Positions 35,139 to 44,897 are shown, counted from the stretch's first letter. The stretch is DNA of 64,000 nt from Kineosporia aurantiaca JCM 3230 (GCA_000719025.1 JODP01000012.1:346906-410905); one strand, 5' to 3'. Numbers and translations: made by a program. Notes: generated by a model not told the origin, from the sequence alone.

Positions 35139-37661
35139 TCACCCGGCCAGGATCCGGCGCACCCGGGCAACCTCGTCGGCCCCTTCCAGCACGAGCCGGC
35201 GCAGCCAGCCGGGCGGCTGCGCCGCGGCCAGGTAACGCTCGGTCAGCGCGGGCAGGTCAGCCCGGGACCGGGCGGGCGGGAAGGCCTCCTTGGCGAAGGT
35301 CTGGGTGCGCTCGCTGGGCCAGGTGCCGGCCACGTCGGCCAGCACCTCGAAGTAGGCCGGGGCCCAGTCCTCGATCAGCTCGGTCTGCTCGGCGGCGTGG
35401 AAGCCGGCCAGCGCGGAGGAAAGCAGGCCCAGGGGCTGCTCCCCGGCGACGATGGCCTGCCAGGCAGCGGCCTTGCCCTCGTGGGTGGGGATCGCCGCCG
35501 CGCAGGCCGCGGCCTGGGATCGGCCCTTGTCGGTGGGGTCGCGCTGCAGTTCCGCGTCGATCTGCTCCTGCCCGGCCCGGCCGGTCACGACCAGACGCAG
35601 CAGCAGGCTCCAGCGCAGGTCGGTGTCGATCACGGTGCCCGGCAGGGTGGCCGTTCCGTCGAGCAGCCCCTGGGCCAGGTCGAGCTGCTCGGCGGAGCCG
35701 GCCGAGGAGATGAAGCCGCGCAGGAAGGCGAGCTGCTCGGGTGACCCGGGCTGGGCGGCCCGGGTCTCGTTCAGCAGGCCCTCGGCCAGCTGGGTGAGCA
35801 CCGGGGAGCCGAGCAGGAGGTACTGCTTGGCCGCGGTGATCGCCTGCGCCAGCAGGGTGCGCCGGACCGAGGCGTTGGAGACCGTGCCTATTCCGGCCAG
35901 CACCAGCTCGACGTACCGGGCGGGCGCGAGTTCCGCGTCCCGCACCAGGTCCCAGGCAATGGTCCAGCAGACGGCCTGAGCGAGCGGGTCGGTGATCCGG
36001 CCGATCGAGCTGAGCACCGTGTTCAGCGACGTCTCGTCCAGCCGGACCTTGGCGTACGTCAGGTCGTCGTCGTTCACCAGCACCAGGTCACCGCGAGCCT
36101 GCCCGACCAGCGCGACGACCTCGGTGCGGGGCCCGGCCACGTCGAGCTCCACCCGATGCCGGCGGACCAGCTCACCGGCCTTGTCGTCGTAGAGGCCGAT
36201 CGCGATCCGGTGCGAGCGCAGGGTGGGGTGCTGCGGCGGGGCGGTTTGGAGTACGGCGAAGCTGCTGAACGCACCGGACTCGTCCACCGTGAACTCGGCC
36301 CGCAACGTGTTGGGGCCCGCGGTCTGCAGCCACTCGGCCGCCCATTCGCCCATCGGGCGCCCGGACTCCTCGGTGAGGGCGGTGAGCAGGTCGTCGAGGG
36401 TGGCCACGCCCCAGGCGTGCCGGGCGAAGTAGCGGCGCAGCGCGGCCAGGAAGGTGTCCGGGCCGATGGTGGCGACCAGCTGCTTCAGGACCGACGCGCC
36501 CTTCTGGTAGGTGATCGCGTCGAAGTTCACCTCCATCGAGCGGATGTCGACGATGTCGGCGGCGATCGGGTGGGTGGTGGGCAGCTGGTCCTGCCGGTAG
36601 GCGCGGGCCTTGGCGCTGTCGGCGAACGTGGTCCACGCGTCGGTCCACCGGGTGGCGCCGACCTGCGAGAGGTTGGCGGCGTAGGTGGCGAACGACTCGT
36701 TCAGCCACAGGTCGTCCCACCAGCGCATGGTGACCAGGTCGCCGAACCACATGTGCGACATCTCGTGCAGGATGGTGGACGCCCGGCGCTCGTACTCGGC
36801 GTCGGTCACCCGGGAACGGAATACGTAGGTCTCGGTGAAGGTGACGCAGCCGGGGTTCTCCATCGCACCGAGGTTGAACTCGGGCACGAAGGCCTGGTCG
36901 TACTTCCCGAACGGGTAGGCCATGCCGAAGGTGTGCTGGAAGAAGTCCAGCCCGCGCCGGGTGACGTCGAAGATCGCCTCGGCGTCGAAGTGCGACGCCA
37001 GCGACTGGCGGCACAGCGCACGCAGCGGGATCACCACCTCGGCGCCGTCGACCTCGCCGCGGTACTCGTCCGCCACCACGTGATAGGGCCCGGCCACGAG
37101 CGCGGTCAGGTAGGTGGAGAGCAGTTCGGTCTCCGGGAACGACCAGCGCCGCCCCGCGTTGACGGCCTCCACGGTGACCGGGGTGGTGTTCGAGACCACC
37201 TCCCAGTCGGCCGGTGCGGTGACCGTGAACGTGTAGCGGGCCTTGAGGTCGGGCTGGTCGAAGCACGCGAACATGCGCTGGGCGTCGGCCGTGGCGAACT
37301 GGCTGTGCAGGTACACCCGCCCGTCCACCGGGTCGGTGAAGCGGTGCAGGCCCTGGCCGGTGTCGGAGTAGGCGAAGTCGGCGACCACCCGCAGGGTGTT
37401 CTCGGCGGCCAGATCGGGCAGCGCGATCCGGCCCTGGCCGTCCGCCACCAGGGCGGCGCCGTTCAGATCGGCCTCGAGCACGGTGGCCTCGGCGATCTCC
37501 GCGAACGAGCCGGCTCCGGGCTGGGAGCAGCCGAAGCGGACCACCGTGGTGGACCGGAACGTCTCCGGGCCGGTGGTCAGGTCGATCGTGACGTCGTACG
37601 TGTGGACGGTGAGCAACCGGCTACGCTGCGCAGCCTCGTCTCGGGTCAGGTTCCCAGCCAT
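35139..37661 (-). CDS. pepN: Aminopeptidase N (M1 family)
   Basis: About 840 residues, the normal length for actinobacterial PepN. The exopeptidase motif is GAMEN (LGAMENPGCVTF). The zinc site is HEMSH, followed 18 residues later by the third ligand in LNESFATY. The rest is the C-terminal ERAP1-like helical domain. No signal peptide is visible, so it is a cytoplasmic enzyme that removes N-terminal residues from peptides. I use the ATG at 37659-37661; a GTG three codons upstream is possible. It is divergent from a methyltransferase gene 55 bp away. Confidence 0.95.
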   Translation of the reverse strand: MAGNLTRDEAAQRSRLLTVHTYDVTIDLTTGPETFRSTTVVRFGCSQPGAGSFAEIAEATVLEADLNGAALVADGQGRIALPDLAAENTLRVVADFAYSDTGQGLHRFTDPVDGRVYLHSQFATADAQRMFACFDQPDLKARYTFTVTAPADWEVVSNTTPVTVEAVNAGRRWSFPETELLSTYLTALVAGPYHVVADEYRGEVDGAEVVIPLRALCRQSLASHFDAEAIFDVTRRGLDFFQHTFGMAYPFGKYDQAFVPEFNLGAMENPGCVTFTETYVFRSRVTDAEYERRASTILHEMSHMWFGDLVTMRWWDDLWLNESFATYAANLSQVGATRWTDAWTTFADSAKARAYRQDQLPTTHPIAADIVDIRSMEVNFDAITYQKGASVLKQLVATIGPDTFLAALRRYFARHAWGVATLDDLLTALTEESGRPMGEWAAEWLQTAGPNTLRAEFTVDESGAFSSFAVLQTAPPQHPTLRSHRIAIGLYDDKAGELVRRHRVELDVAGPRTEVVALVGQARGDLVLVNDDDLTYAKVRLDETSLNTVLSSIGRITDPLAQAVCWTIAWDLVRDAELAPARYVELVLAGIGTVSNASVRRTLLAQAITAAKQYLLLGSPVLTQLAEGLLNETRAAQPGSPEQLAFLRGFISSAGSAEQLDLAQGLLDGTATLPGTVIDTDLRWSLLLRLVVTGRAGQEQIDAELQRDPTDKGRSQAAACAAAIPTHEGKAAAWQAIVAGEQPLGLLSSALAGFHAAEQTELIEDWAPAYFEVLADVAGTWPSERTQTFAKEAFPPARSRADLPALTERYLAAAQPPGWLRRLVLEGADEVARVRRILAG

Positions 37662-37716
37662 GGTCGGCACCCTATGCGCAGCCCGTGGCCGGACGGCGAG
37701 TGCCTATGCTCACCCC

Positions 37717-38361
37717 ATGCCCCCCGAACGGCCCCTGGAACGGCCCGCTGACCTGCTCGTCGCCGCCGAGGCCGCTCCCGGGTTCATGCCGCCGGACGAG
37801 GGCCGGGCGCTGTACCGGGCCGCGGTGGCTGCGCAGGGCACCGGGCCGCTGCTGGAGGTCGGCAGCTGGATGGGCAAGTCCGCGCTCTACCTGGCCGCCG
37901 CCGCTCGGCAACGAGGCACCCAGGTGGTCACGGTGGATCATCACCGTGGTTCGGAGGAGCATCAGCCCGGCTGGGAGTACCACGACCCGACGCTGGTGGA
38001 CCAGGCCACCGGGCTGATCGACACGCTGCCCACGTTCCGCCGGACCATCGCCCAGGCCGGGGCGGAGGACGTAGTGGTTGCGGTCGTCACCCGCGGCGAG
38101 ACCCTGGCCGGACTGTGGAACACCCCACTGGCATTCCTGTTCCTCGACGGAAGCCACACCGACGAGTCGGCCCAGCGCGATCTGGCCTGCTGGGCGCCGC
38201 ATCTCGCGGTCGGGGGCACGCTGGCGATCCACGACGTGTTCCCGGATCCGGCGGACGGCGGGCAGGCTCCGTACCGGATCTACCGGAAGGCCATCGAGAC
38301 CGGTTCCTACACCGAGCTTCCCCACCAAGGATCGCTGCGGTTGCTACGACGCGATCTGTGA
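37717..38361 (+). CDS. Class I SAM-dependent methyltransferase (methyltransf_24-like)
   Basis: 214 residues from the ATG that begins MPPERPLE. The SAM-binding motif is LLEVGSWMGKSALYLA. The acidic residue of the second strand is in VVTVDHHRG, and FLFLDGSHT is typical of methyltransf_24 or cephalosporin-hydroxylase-like families. It converges with the toroid protein gene, and the two coding regions overlap by 18 bp. With the following three genes it forms a small locus for modification of a glycan or lipid-linked product. The substrate is unknown. Confidence 0.8.
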   Translation: MPPERPLERPADLLVAAEAAPGFMPPDEGRALYRAAVAAQGTGPLLEVGSWMGKSALYLAAAARQRGTQVVTVDHHRGSEEHQPGWEYHDPTLVDQATGLIDTLPTFRRTIAQAGAEDVVVAVVTRGETLAGLWNTPLAFLFLDGSHTDESAQRDLACWAPHLAVGGTLAIHDVFPDPADGGQAPYRIYRKAIETGSYTELPHQGSLRLLRRDL

Positions 38362-39417
38362 CCCGATCTCGTCCTCGAGCTCCCAGGGCCGGAAGATCCG
38401 GCTGCGCGCCTCCTGGCCGGACAGGGCGTCCACCGCCAGGATGACCGCCGCCCCGGTCCACGCACTGCGCTCGACCGGCCAGCGCACTCCGTCGGTGAGA
38501 ACCATTCCGGTCCAATAGGAACCGTCCTCGTGCCGCAGGTGCTGCATGGCCTCGACCAGCTCGGCGGCTGGATCGGGATCGGCCAGAACCGTGTGCGCGA
38601 GGGCCAGTTCGCAGGTCTCCGCGCCGGTCACCCAGGGCTGGTCGGCCACGCAGCGGATCCCGGAATTGGGGACGACGAAAAGCTCACGTTGGGTGCCCAG
38701 CCGGCTGAGGGCGTCCTCACTCAGCAGGGCGCCACCGAGCACCGGGTAGTACCAGTCCATCGAAAACCGGCCCCGATCAGCGAAAAGCCCCTCCGAGGGA
38801 TCCGCGCAGTGCCGGAAGATCGCCGAGCGCAGCCGATCCGCGGCCACCTCCCACTCGGCCGCCACCGAATCCCGTCCGAGCCGCCCCGCCAGCAGCACCC
38901 CGCAGCGCAGCGCCTGATGCACGCTCGAGCAGCCGGTCAGCAGCGCGGTCGGATCCGCAGAGCCGGAAGGAGAGCGGGCCCAGCCGATCGTTCCGTCCGA
39001 ATTCACCAGTCCCAGAACGTATCCCAGCGCGCGCCGGACGACCGGCCACATCCGCACCAGGAAGTCGTCGCCACCGCCGCTGAGCCAGTGATGCAGCACC
39101 CCGACGGCGACGTAGGCGGCGTGGTTGCTCTCCCCCGTCGCGTCTACTACCGAACCGTCGAGACCATAACGGGCCCCCCAGCTTCCGTCTGGACGCTGCT
39201 CCCGGCGCAGCCATTCATACCCCGCGCGGGCCTGGTCCCGAAGTCCGGCGACATCCAGCGCCATCAGGCACTCGACGTGATCCCAGGCGTCCACCTGCCC
39301 GCCGCTCTCCCACGGCACCGACCCGTCCCGCCGCTGGACCTGGGCAATACTGCGGGCGGTGGCCAGCACCTGTGCCCCCGAAAGCACCCCGACAAGTTCC
39401 GGAATCGCCTCACTCAT
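38344..39417 (-). CDS. Prenyltransferase/terpene-cyclase-fold (alpha/alpha-toroid) protein
   Basis: 357 residues from the ATG that overlaps the methyltransferase stop (ATGA). Toroid-type repeats are visible: QRRDGSVPWESGGQVDAWDHVECLMAL, REQRPDGSWGARYG and HEDGSYWTGMV. These are the QxxDGS-W repeats shared by squalene cyclases and prenyltransferase beta subunits. Databases often name such proteins prenyltransferases, but the DxDD or zinc ligands of true cyclases or transferases are not obvious. A glycan-processing or structural role is equally possible. Confidence 0.75.
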   Translation of the reverse strand: MSEAIPELVGVLSGAQVLATARSIAQVQRRDGSVPWESGGQVDAWDHVECLMALDVAGLRDQARAGYEWLRREQRPDGSWGARYGLDGSVVDATGESNHAAYVAVGVLHHWLSGGGDDFLVRMWPVVRRALGYVLGLVNSDGTIGWARSPSGSADPTALLTGCSSVHQALRCGVLLAGRLGRDSVAAEWEVAADRLRSAIFRHCADPSEGLFADRGRFSMDWYYPVLGGALLSEDALSRLGTQRELFVVPNSGIRCVADQPWVTGAETCELALAHTVLADPDPAAELVEAMQHLRHEDGSYWTGMVLTDGVRWPVERSAWTGAAVILAVDALSGQEARSRIFRPWELEDEIGSQIAS

Positions 39418-40124
39418 CGAGGCTTGTGCAGGTAGAGGACCACGCTCTTGCCGATCAGCGGGTTCAGGGCCTGCTCGACCACCCGGGTGGCGCGCGGCTT
39501 CTTCACGATGTCCCAGACCAGCAGCCGGTGGTAGGCGCGCACCGGAGCGGCGTCGCGTTCCATCCCGAAGGCACACTTCATCCACCAGTACACGCTGTGC
39601 AGCGCATGCGCGTGACCGGTGCCGGCGTGGTCCAGCCCGGCATCCCGGCACAGCCGGGCGAGCTCCGAGGCCCGGTAGATCCGCACGTGCCCACCCTCGT
39701 TGGCGTGGTACTCGTCCGAGAGCGCCCAGCAGATCCGCTCCGGCAGCCAGCGCGGCACCGTGATCGCCGCCCGGCCACCGGGTTTCAGCACCCGGGCTAC
39801 CTCGGACACCGCCGTCGCGTCGTCCTCGATGTGCTCCAGCACCTCCGAGGCGATCACCCGGTCGAAGGACGCGTCGCCGAACGGCAGCGAGCGCAGGTCG
39901 CCGACGACCGGGGCGGTCCGGGTCCCGGCCGGGGTCTCCCCGCCCAGGTCCATCGCCCCGGTCCAGGTCCGGGTGGTGGCCAGGTCGGCGTGGCTGAGGT
40001 CGAGCGAGATCACGTTCGCCCCCCGCCGGTAGGCCTCGAAGGTGTGCCGGCCCTCACCGCAGCCGAGGTCGAGAACGTCCATCCCGGCCCGCACGTCCAG
40101 CCGGTCGTAGTCGAGCGTCAGCAA
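39414..40124 (-). CDS. Class I SAM-dependent methyltransferase
   Basis: 236 residues if it starts at the TTG (40122-40124) that overlaps the glycosyltransferase stop; the first residues would read MLTLDYDRL and GGGA lies a few bases upstream. Motif I is VLDLGCGEGRHTFEA, post I is ISLDLSHADL, and motif II is VIASEVLEHIEDD. A longer in-frame start inside the glycosyltransferase gene is less likely. It sits between the GT4 and toroid genes with 4- to 7-base overlaps, indicating tight co-translation. Confidence 0.85.
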   Translation of the reverse strand: MLTLDYDRLDVRAGMDVLDLGCGEGRHTFEAYRRGANVISLDLSHADLATTRTWTGAMDLGGETPAGTRTAPVVGDLRSLPFGDASFDRVIASEVLEHIEDDATAVSEVARVLKPGGRAAITVPRWLPERICWALSDEYHANEGGHVRIYRASELARLCRDAGLDHAGTGHAHALHSVYWWMKCAFGMERDAAPVRAYHRLLVWDIVKKPRATRVVEQALNPLIGKSVVLYLHKPR

Positions 40125-41419
40125 ATCCCGGTCCCACCGTTCATCTCGTCGATCGCATCCTGGTACCACTGCGCCGTGCGGCTGGCCGTCAGCCGCCAGG
40201 TGAACTGCTCCACCACGCGCACCCGCCCAGCCGAACCCAACCGCTCCCGCAACCCCGCGTCGTCCATAAGCCGCCCGATCGACCGCGCCAGCGCGTCGAC
40301 ATCACCCGAGGGCACGTGCAGGGCGGCCAGCCCGTCCGGCCCCACCACCTCGGGCAACGCGCCGGCCGTGGTGACCACCAGAGGCACGCCGCAGGCCATC
40401 GCCTCCACGGCGGGAAGCGAGAAACCCTCGTACCGCGACGGGACCACCGCCACCTGGGCGCTGCGGAACAGTGCGGCCAGAGCTTCGTCCGTCAGCCCCT
40501 GAACGAAACGCACCACCCCGCTCAACCCCAGCCGGGTGATCGTCCTCGCCGCCGGTCCCCCCGGCCGCGCCGCCCCCACCACGACCAGTTCGACCGGCCG
40601 CTCGACGGCCACCTTCCCGACCGCCTCGATCAGGTCGTTCAGCCCCTTCAAGGGCACGTCCGCGCTGGCCACCGCGACAACGCGTCCGGAAACCGGCGGC
40701 TCCGAAGAACCCGGCGTGAAGGTCTCCTCGTTGACCCCTACCCCAATGACGCGCAACCGTTCGCCCCGCACCCGGAAGGCCCGGACGATCTCGTCGCGGG
40801 AGGCCGAGGACACCGTGGTCAGCCAGGGCAACTGCCGGGCGACCCGCCCCTGCATGCGGCAGAACGCGTACCAGCGCCGCAGCGAGACCTCCCGCTTGCG
40901 GTCACCGGCCTCACGCGCGGCCGCCAACTCCAGGTCACGGTCCACGGTGATCGGGTGATGCACAGTGGCCACCAGCGGAATACCCCGGCGGGCCAGCTCC
41001 GCCCGCAGCCCCAGAAGGCCGTACCCCAGTGACTGGTTGTCGTGCACCACGTCGAACTCCCCCAGGCGCGAGCGCAGATGGTGCCAGGCACGTAGGGAGA
41101 AGGTGAGCGGTTCGGGGAACGCCGCCGTGCACATCAGCCCCCACTCCAGCGCGTCGATCGGCGAGCGGAACTCGCGCAGGCGGGGCGTCCGGAAGGGGTC
41201 GGGCTCGCGGTACAGGTCGAGGTTGCGCAGGTGGGTGAGGGCTACCCCGGGATCGAGTTCCGGCAGCGGCGGACCGGAGATGACCTCGACGTGGTGGCCG
41301 AGCTCGACCAGCTCACGGGAAAGGTGGCGGACGTAGATGCCCTGACCCCCGCTGTGCGGTTTGCTGCGGTACGACAGCAGCGCGATCCGCAACGCCCGTC
41401 CCGGCCGGTCGATGTTCAT
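40118..41419 (-). CDS. Glycosyltransferase family 4
   Basis: 433 residues with the GT-B fold. The N-terminal domain opens RIALLSYRSKPHSGGQGIYVRHLSREL, containing the glycine-rich acceptor loop. The C-terminal nucleotide-sugar domain has PSRYEGFSLPAVEAMACGVPLV, with the EX7E-type motif. It is the first gene of the three-gene minus-strand set with the methyltransferase and toroid protein. Neither the sugar donor nor the acceptor can be read from sequence. Confidence 0.9.
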   Translation of the reverse strand: MNIDRPGRALRIALLSYRSKPHSGGQGIYVRHLSRELVELGHHVEVISGPPLPELDPGVALTHLRNLDLYREPDPFRTPRLREFRSPIDALEWGLMCTAAFPEPLTFSLRAWHHLRSRLGEFDVVHDNQSLGYGLLGLRAELARRGIPLVATVHHPITVDRDLELAAAREAGDRKREVSLRRWYAFCRMQGRVARQLPWLTTVSSASRDEIVRAFRVRGERLRVIGVGVNEETFTPGSSEPPVSGRVVAVASADVPLKGLNDLIEAVGKVAVERPVELVVVGAARPGGPAARTITRLGLSGVVRFVQGLTDEALAALFRSAQVAVVPSRYEGFSLPAVEAMACGVPLVVTTAGALPEVVGPDGLAALHVPSGDVDALARSIGRLMDDAGLRERLGSAGRVRVVEQFTWRLTASRTAQWYQDAIDEMNGGTGIC

Positions 41420-41470
41420 GAACTGGACACGATATCGGGTCCGGCCGGGACCCAGCGAGAGCCGGGTGCA

Positions 41471-42850
41471 TCACACCAGCAGCAGCTCGCGTTTCGGGTC
41501 GCGCAGGATCGCCCCGATCCGGGCCAGCGCCTGGGCGCCCTGTTGCCCGTCGATGATCCGGTGGTCGAACGACATCGCCAGCTGCGTGGTCCAGCGCAGG
41601 GCGATCCGGCCCTTGTGCTCGGCCGGGGTCTGGCGCACCGAACCCAGGCAGAGGATGGCGCTCTGCCCCGGGTTCAGGATCGGGGTGCCCGAATCCACGC
41701 CGAACACGCCGATGTTCGTCAGCGTGACGGTACTGCTGGACAGTTGCGCCGGGTTCGCGGTGCCACCCCTGGCCAGGGCCGTCATCCGGGTCAGCTCGTG
41801 CGCCAGGGCCGGCAGGCCGAGCCCGCCCGCGTTGTCGACCGAGGGCACCAGCAGCCCGCGCGGGGAAGCCGTGGCCACCCCGAGATTGACGTGATGGTGC
41901 CGCACGATCTCCTTGTCGCCCTCACTGAAGGTGGCGTTCAGATCCGGGAACTCGCGCGCGGCCAGGCACAGCGCGCGGGCGGCCAGGAGCAGGATCGTCA
42001 CCCGGGCCCCTTCGAACGCCTGGTCCGACCGCAGCTTTTCGACCAGCTTGACCGACCGGGTGACGTCCACGGTGTGGAAGACGGTGACGTGCGGGGCGGT
42101 GAACGCGCTGGCCGTCATCGCCGCCGCGGTCGCCGCCCGCACTCCCCGCACCGGAATGTGCTCATCGCCGTCCGACACAACAACCGGTACGACGGCTGGG
42201 ATGACGGCCGGTGGCTGCGCGGCTGCGCGAACGTCTTCCCGGGTGATCACCCCGTCCCGCCCGGAGCCGTTCAGCGAAACCAGGTCGATGCCCAGATCCT
42301 TGGCCAGCTTGCGCACCGGTGGTTTCGCCAAAGGACGCTCGGGGGCACCGGCGGGGGGCGAGCTCGTGGCCGGTTCGTGGGTGCGGTTTTCGACGCGGTT
42401 TTCGCTGTGGTCGACGATGTCCTTGACCACGCGGTCGTCGACCATCGGCTCGGGAGCCCGGACGGAGGACGTGCGAACCGGCGGACGCCGCCGGCTGCGG
42501 CCCCGACTGTGGCTCGGTCCGTACCCCACCAGGACCGACCCGGACCCGTCCTCCCGGTCGGGTTCCCCGATCACCTCGTCCTCACCGGCGTCCCCCGTTC
42601 CCTCTTCGGCGATGGTGACGATGGGCGTGCCCACCGGGACCAGTTCGCCCGCCGGAACCAGCAGCTCGGCCACCACTCCGGCATACGGAGAAGGCAGCTC
42701 CACCAGCGACTTCGCGGTCTCGATCTCCAGGAGCGGGTCGTTCACCCGCACCCGGTCGCCGACCGCCACCCGCCAGGACACGATCTCGGCCTCGGTCAGC
42801 CCCTCGCCGACGTCCGGCAGACGGAACGCGCGCTTCGTGCTCACAGCCAT
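41471..42850 (-). CDS. bkdC: Branched-chain alpha-keto acid dehydrogenase E2 (dihydrolipoamide acyltransferase)
   Basis: 459 residues from MAVSTKRAF. The lipoyl domain has its lysine at K47 in ETAKS. A long linker with an RRRPP-rich patch follows, then the peripheral subunit-binding domain around residues 165-205 (VRKLAKDLGIDLVSLNGSG). The catalytic acyltransferase domain ends with SFDHRIIDG (His430). The ATG shares a base with the TGA of the E1 beta gene. In Mycobacterium tuberculosis the equivalent set is bkdA-bkdB-bkdC; assignment to branched-chain substrates rests on that gene order and on the neighbouring catabolic genes. Confidence 0.9.
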   Translation of the reverse strand: MAVSTKRAFRLPDVGEGLTEAEIVSWRVAVGDRVRVNDPLLEIETAKSLVELPSPYAGVVAELLVPAGELVPVGTPIVTIAEEGTGDAGEDEVIGEPDREDGSGSVLVGYGPSHSRGRSRRRPPVRTSSVRAPEPMVDDRVVKDIVDHSENRVENRTHEPATSSPPAGAPERPLAKPPVRKLAKDLGIDLVSLNGSGRDGVITREDVRAAAQPPAVIPAVVPVVVSDGDEHIPVRGVRAATAAAMTASAFTAPHVTVFHTVDVTRSVKLVEKLRSDQAFEGARVTILLLAARALCLAAREFPDLNATFSEGDKEIVRHHHVNLGVATASPRGLLVPSVDNAGGLGLPALAHELTRMTALARGGTANPAQLSSSTVTLTNIGVFGVDSGTPILNPGQSAILCLGSVRQTPAEHKGRIALRWTTQLAMSFDHRIIDGQQGAQALARIGAILRDPKRELLLV

Positions 42851-43827
42851 CAGAACTCCAGCAGCTTGTCGACGGCGGCCAGCACCCGGTCGGCGTCCGG
42901 CAGATACTGGTTCTCGTACTTGGCCGGCGGATAGGGCAGGTCGAAACCGGTCACCCGCAGCACCGGGGCCTCGAGGTGGTAGAAGCAGCGCTCGGTGACC
43001 CCGCTGACCACCTCCGCCCCCAGCCCGGCGAACCCCGGGGCCTCGTGCGCCACCAGGCACCGCCCGGTCTTCCGCACCGACGCGCACACCGTGTCCAGAT
43101 CCAGCGGCGACAGCGAGCGCAGGTCCACCACCTCGACCGAGCGGCCCTCCTCCTCGGCGATCGCGGCCGCCTCGAGGCAGGTCGCCACCATGCCGCCGTA
43201 ACAGACCACGGTCACGTCGGACCCGGCCCGGGCCACCACGGCCCGGTCGAACGCCGGGGCCAGGCTTACGTCCGTGCTGACCTCGGCCTTGTCCCAGTAC
43301 CGCCGTTTGGGTTCGTAGAACACCACCGGATCGCCGCAGGCCACCGCTTGGCGCAACATCCAGTACCCGTTTTGCGGGTCCGAGCAGCTGACCACCCGCA
43401 GCCCGGCGGTGTGGGCGAAGTAGGCCTCGTTGGACTCGCTGTGGTGCTCGACCGCGCCGATCCCGCCGCCGCAGGGGATCCGGATCACCACCGGCATCGG
43501 CACCTTGCCCCCGGTGCGGGCCCGCATCTTGGCCAGCTGGGAGACCATCTGGTTGAACGCCGGATAGACGAACCCGTCGAACTGGATCTCGCAGACCGGG
43601 TGGTAGCCGCGCATCGCCAGGCCGATCGCGGTGCCGACGATCGAGGACTCGGCCAGCGGGGTGTCGATCACCCGGTCCGAGCCGAAGTCCTTGCTCAGCC
43701 CGTCGGTCACCCGGAAGACGCCGCCCAGCGGGCCGACGTCCTCGCCGAGGATGATCGCCTTCGGGTCCTCTTCCAGAATCTGCCGCAGCCCGGAGTTCAG
43801 CGCGGCGGAAAGACTCAGCCGGCTCAT
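42850..43827 (-). CDS. bkdB: Branched-chain alpha-keto acid dehydrogenase E1 beta
   Basis: 325 residues, the usual size of the E1 beta (transketolase-like) subunit. The N-terminal pyrimidine-binding domain has ILGEDVGPLGGVFRVTDGL, and PMVIRIPCGGGIGAVEHHSES-type conserved sequence follows (here PMPVVIRIPCGGG). The C-terminal domain has VVDLRSLSPLDLDT and VAHEAPGFAGLGAEV. It pairs with E1 alpha to decarboxylate branched-chain 2-oxo acids using thiamine diphosphate. Its start overlaps the E1 alpha stop (ATGA). Confidence 0.93.
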   Translation of the reverse strand: MSRLSLSAALNSGLRQILEEDPKAIILGEDVGPLGGVFRVTDGLSKDFGSDRVIDTPLAESSIVGTAIGLAMRGYHPVCEIQFDGFVYPAFNQMVSQLAKMRARTGGKVPMPVVIRIPCGGGIGAVEHHSESNEAYFAHTAGLRVVSCSDPQNGYWMLRQAVACGDPVVFYEPKRRYWDKAEVSTDVSLAPAFDRAVVARAGSDVTVVCYGGMVATCLEAAAIAEEEGRSVEVVDLRSLSPLDLDTVCASVRKTGRCLVAHEAPGFAGLGAEVVSGVTERCFYHLEAPVLRVTGFDLPYPPAKYENQYLPDADRVLAAVDKLLEF

Positions 43828-44897
43828 CGCCCGACCTCCTCAAAGCTGGCCAGGAAACTCGCGTATTCGGCGCGCTGGGCCTCCAGCAGCGCGGTCGGGG
43901 CACCGAGCACCGTGTCGAACAGCCCGTCCAGGTCGACGGTGCCGAACGCCTGGCAGGCCGCCCGCAGTTCCTCACCCAGACGGTCACACTCGGCGTCCAG
44001 ACCGGCTCGCCACCCGTCGGGCCACCAGTCCTGCGCATCCAGCAGTTTCTCCACCCGGACGATCGGGTCCTGCGCGGCCCAGGCATCGCTCTCGGCCTGG
44101 TCGCGGTACCGGGTCGGGTCGTCCGAACTGGTGTGCGCGCCCATCCGGTAGGTGACCGCCTCGATCAACGCCGGGCCACCCCCCGAACGGATCTGCTCGA
44201 CGGCGCGTTTCGTGACCTCGTGGACGGCCAGCACGTCGTTGCCGTCGACCAGGTAGGACTCCAGGCCGAAGCCACGGGCCCGCTGGTGCAGCGGGGTGCG
44301 CATCTGCAGCCGGGCCGGGGTGGAGATCGCGTACTGGTTGTTCTGGCAGAAGAACAGCACCGGGGCCGAGCAGGCGGCGGCCCAGTTGAAGGCCTCGTTG
44401 GCATCGCCCTGGCTGGAGGCGCCGTCACCGAAATAGGCGGTGACCACCTCGTCCGTGCCGTCCCGCTGCACCCCCATGGCGTAGCCGGTGGCGTGCGGCA
44501 GGTGCGCGGCCAGCACCACCGTGTACGCGTGCAGGTGCAGCGCGGCCGGGTCCCAGCCGCAGCCGGAGACCCCGCGCCACTGCTCGAGCATCTGCGCCGG
44601 GGTGACCCCGCGCACCAGGGCGGCGGCGTGCTCACGGTAGCTGGGGAAGACGTAGTCGGTGGGCCGGAGCGCGGTGATCGAGCCGACCTGCGCGGCCTCC
44701 TGGCCCAGGCTCGGCGCCCAGAGGCCGAGCTCACCGTGCCGCTGCAGGGCGAAGGCCTCGGAATCGAGGCGGCGGGTCAGGCGCATCCAGCGGTACTGCT
44801 CCCGCACCAGGTCCGCCGGCCAGGCCTGCGGATCGGCGAGCGTGCCGTCGGGCGCGAGCAGCCGGAACGGGTCGCCGGCGGTTACGAACTCCTGCAT
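43824..44897 (-). CDS. bkdA: Branched-chain alpha-keto acid dehydrogenase E1 alpha
   Basis: 357 residues. The ATG is fixed by an ideal GGAGG six bases upstream; longer in-frame readings run into the divergent acyl-CoA dehydrogenase region. The thiamine-diphosphate motif is GDGASSQGDANEAFNWAA followed by NNQYAIST. The phosphorylation-loop region has YRMGAHTSSDDPTRYR. It is first gene of the bkd operon and diverges from the acyl-CoA dehydrogenase operon over a gap containing a perfect inverted repeat. Confidence 0.93.
   Translation of the reverse strand: MQEFVTAGDPFRLLAPDGTLADPQAWPADLVREQYRWMRLTRRLDSEAFALQRHGELGLWAPSLGQEAAQVGSITALRPTDYVFPSYREHAAALVRGVTPAQMLEQWRGVSGCGWDPAALHLHAYTVVLAAHLPHATGYAMGVQRDGTDEVVTAYFGDGASSQGDANEAFNWAAACSAPVLFFCQNNQYAISTPARLQMRTPLHQRARGFGLESYLVDGNDVLAVHEVTKRAVEQIRSGGGPALIEAVTYRMGAHTSSDDPTRYRDQAESDAWAAQDPIVRVEKLLDAQDWWPDGWRAGLDAECDRLGEELRAACQAFGTVDLDGLFDTVLGAPTALLEAQRAEYASFLASFEEVGR

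Noticed and set aside
41471..44086. One long minus-strand frame read as an E1-E2 fusion protein
   Set aside because: Separate E1 beta and E2 genes with their own ATG and a shared TGATG fit all domain boundaries; the upstream part of the long frame is out-of-frame E1 sequence.
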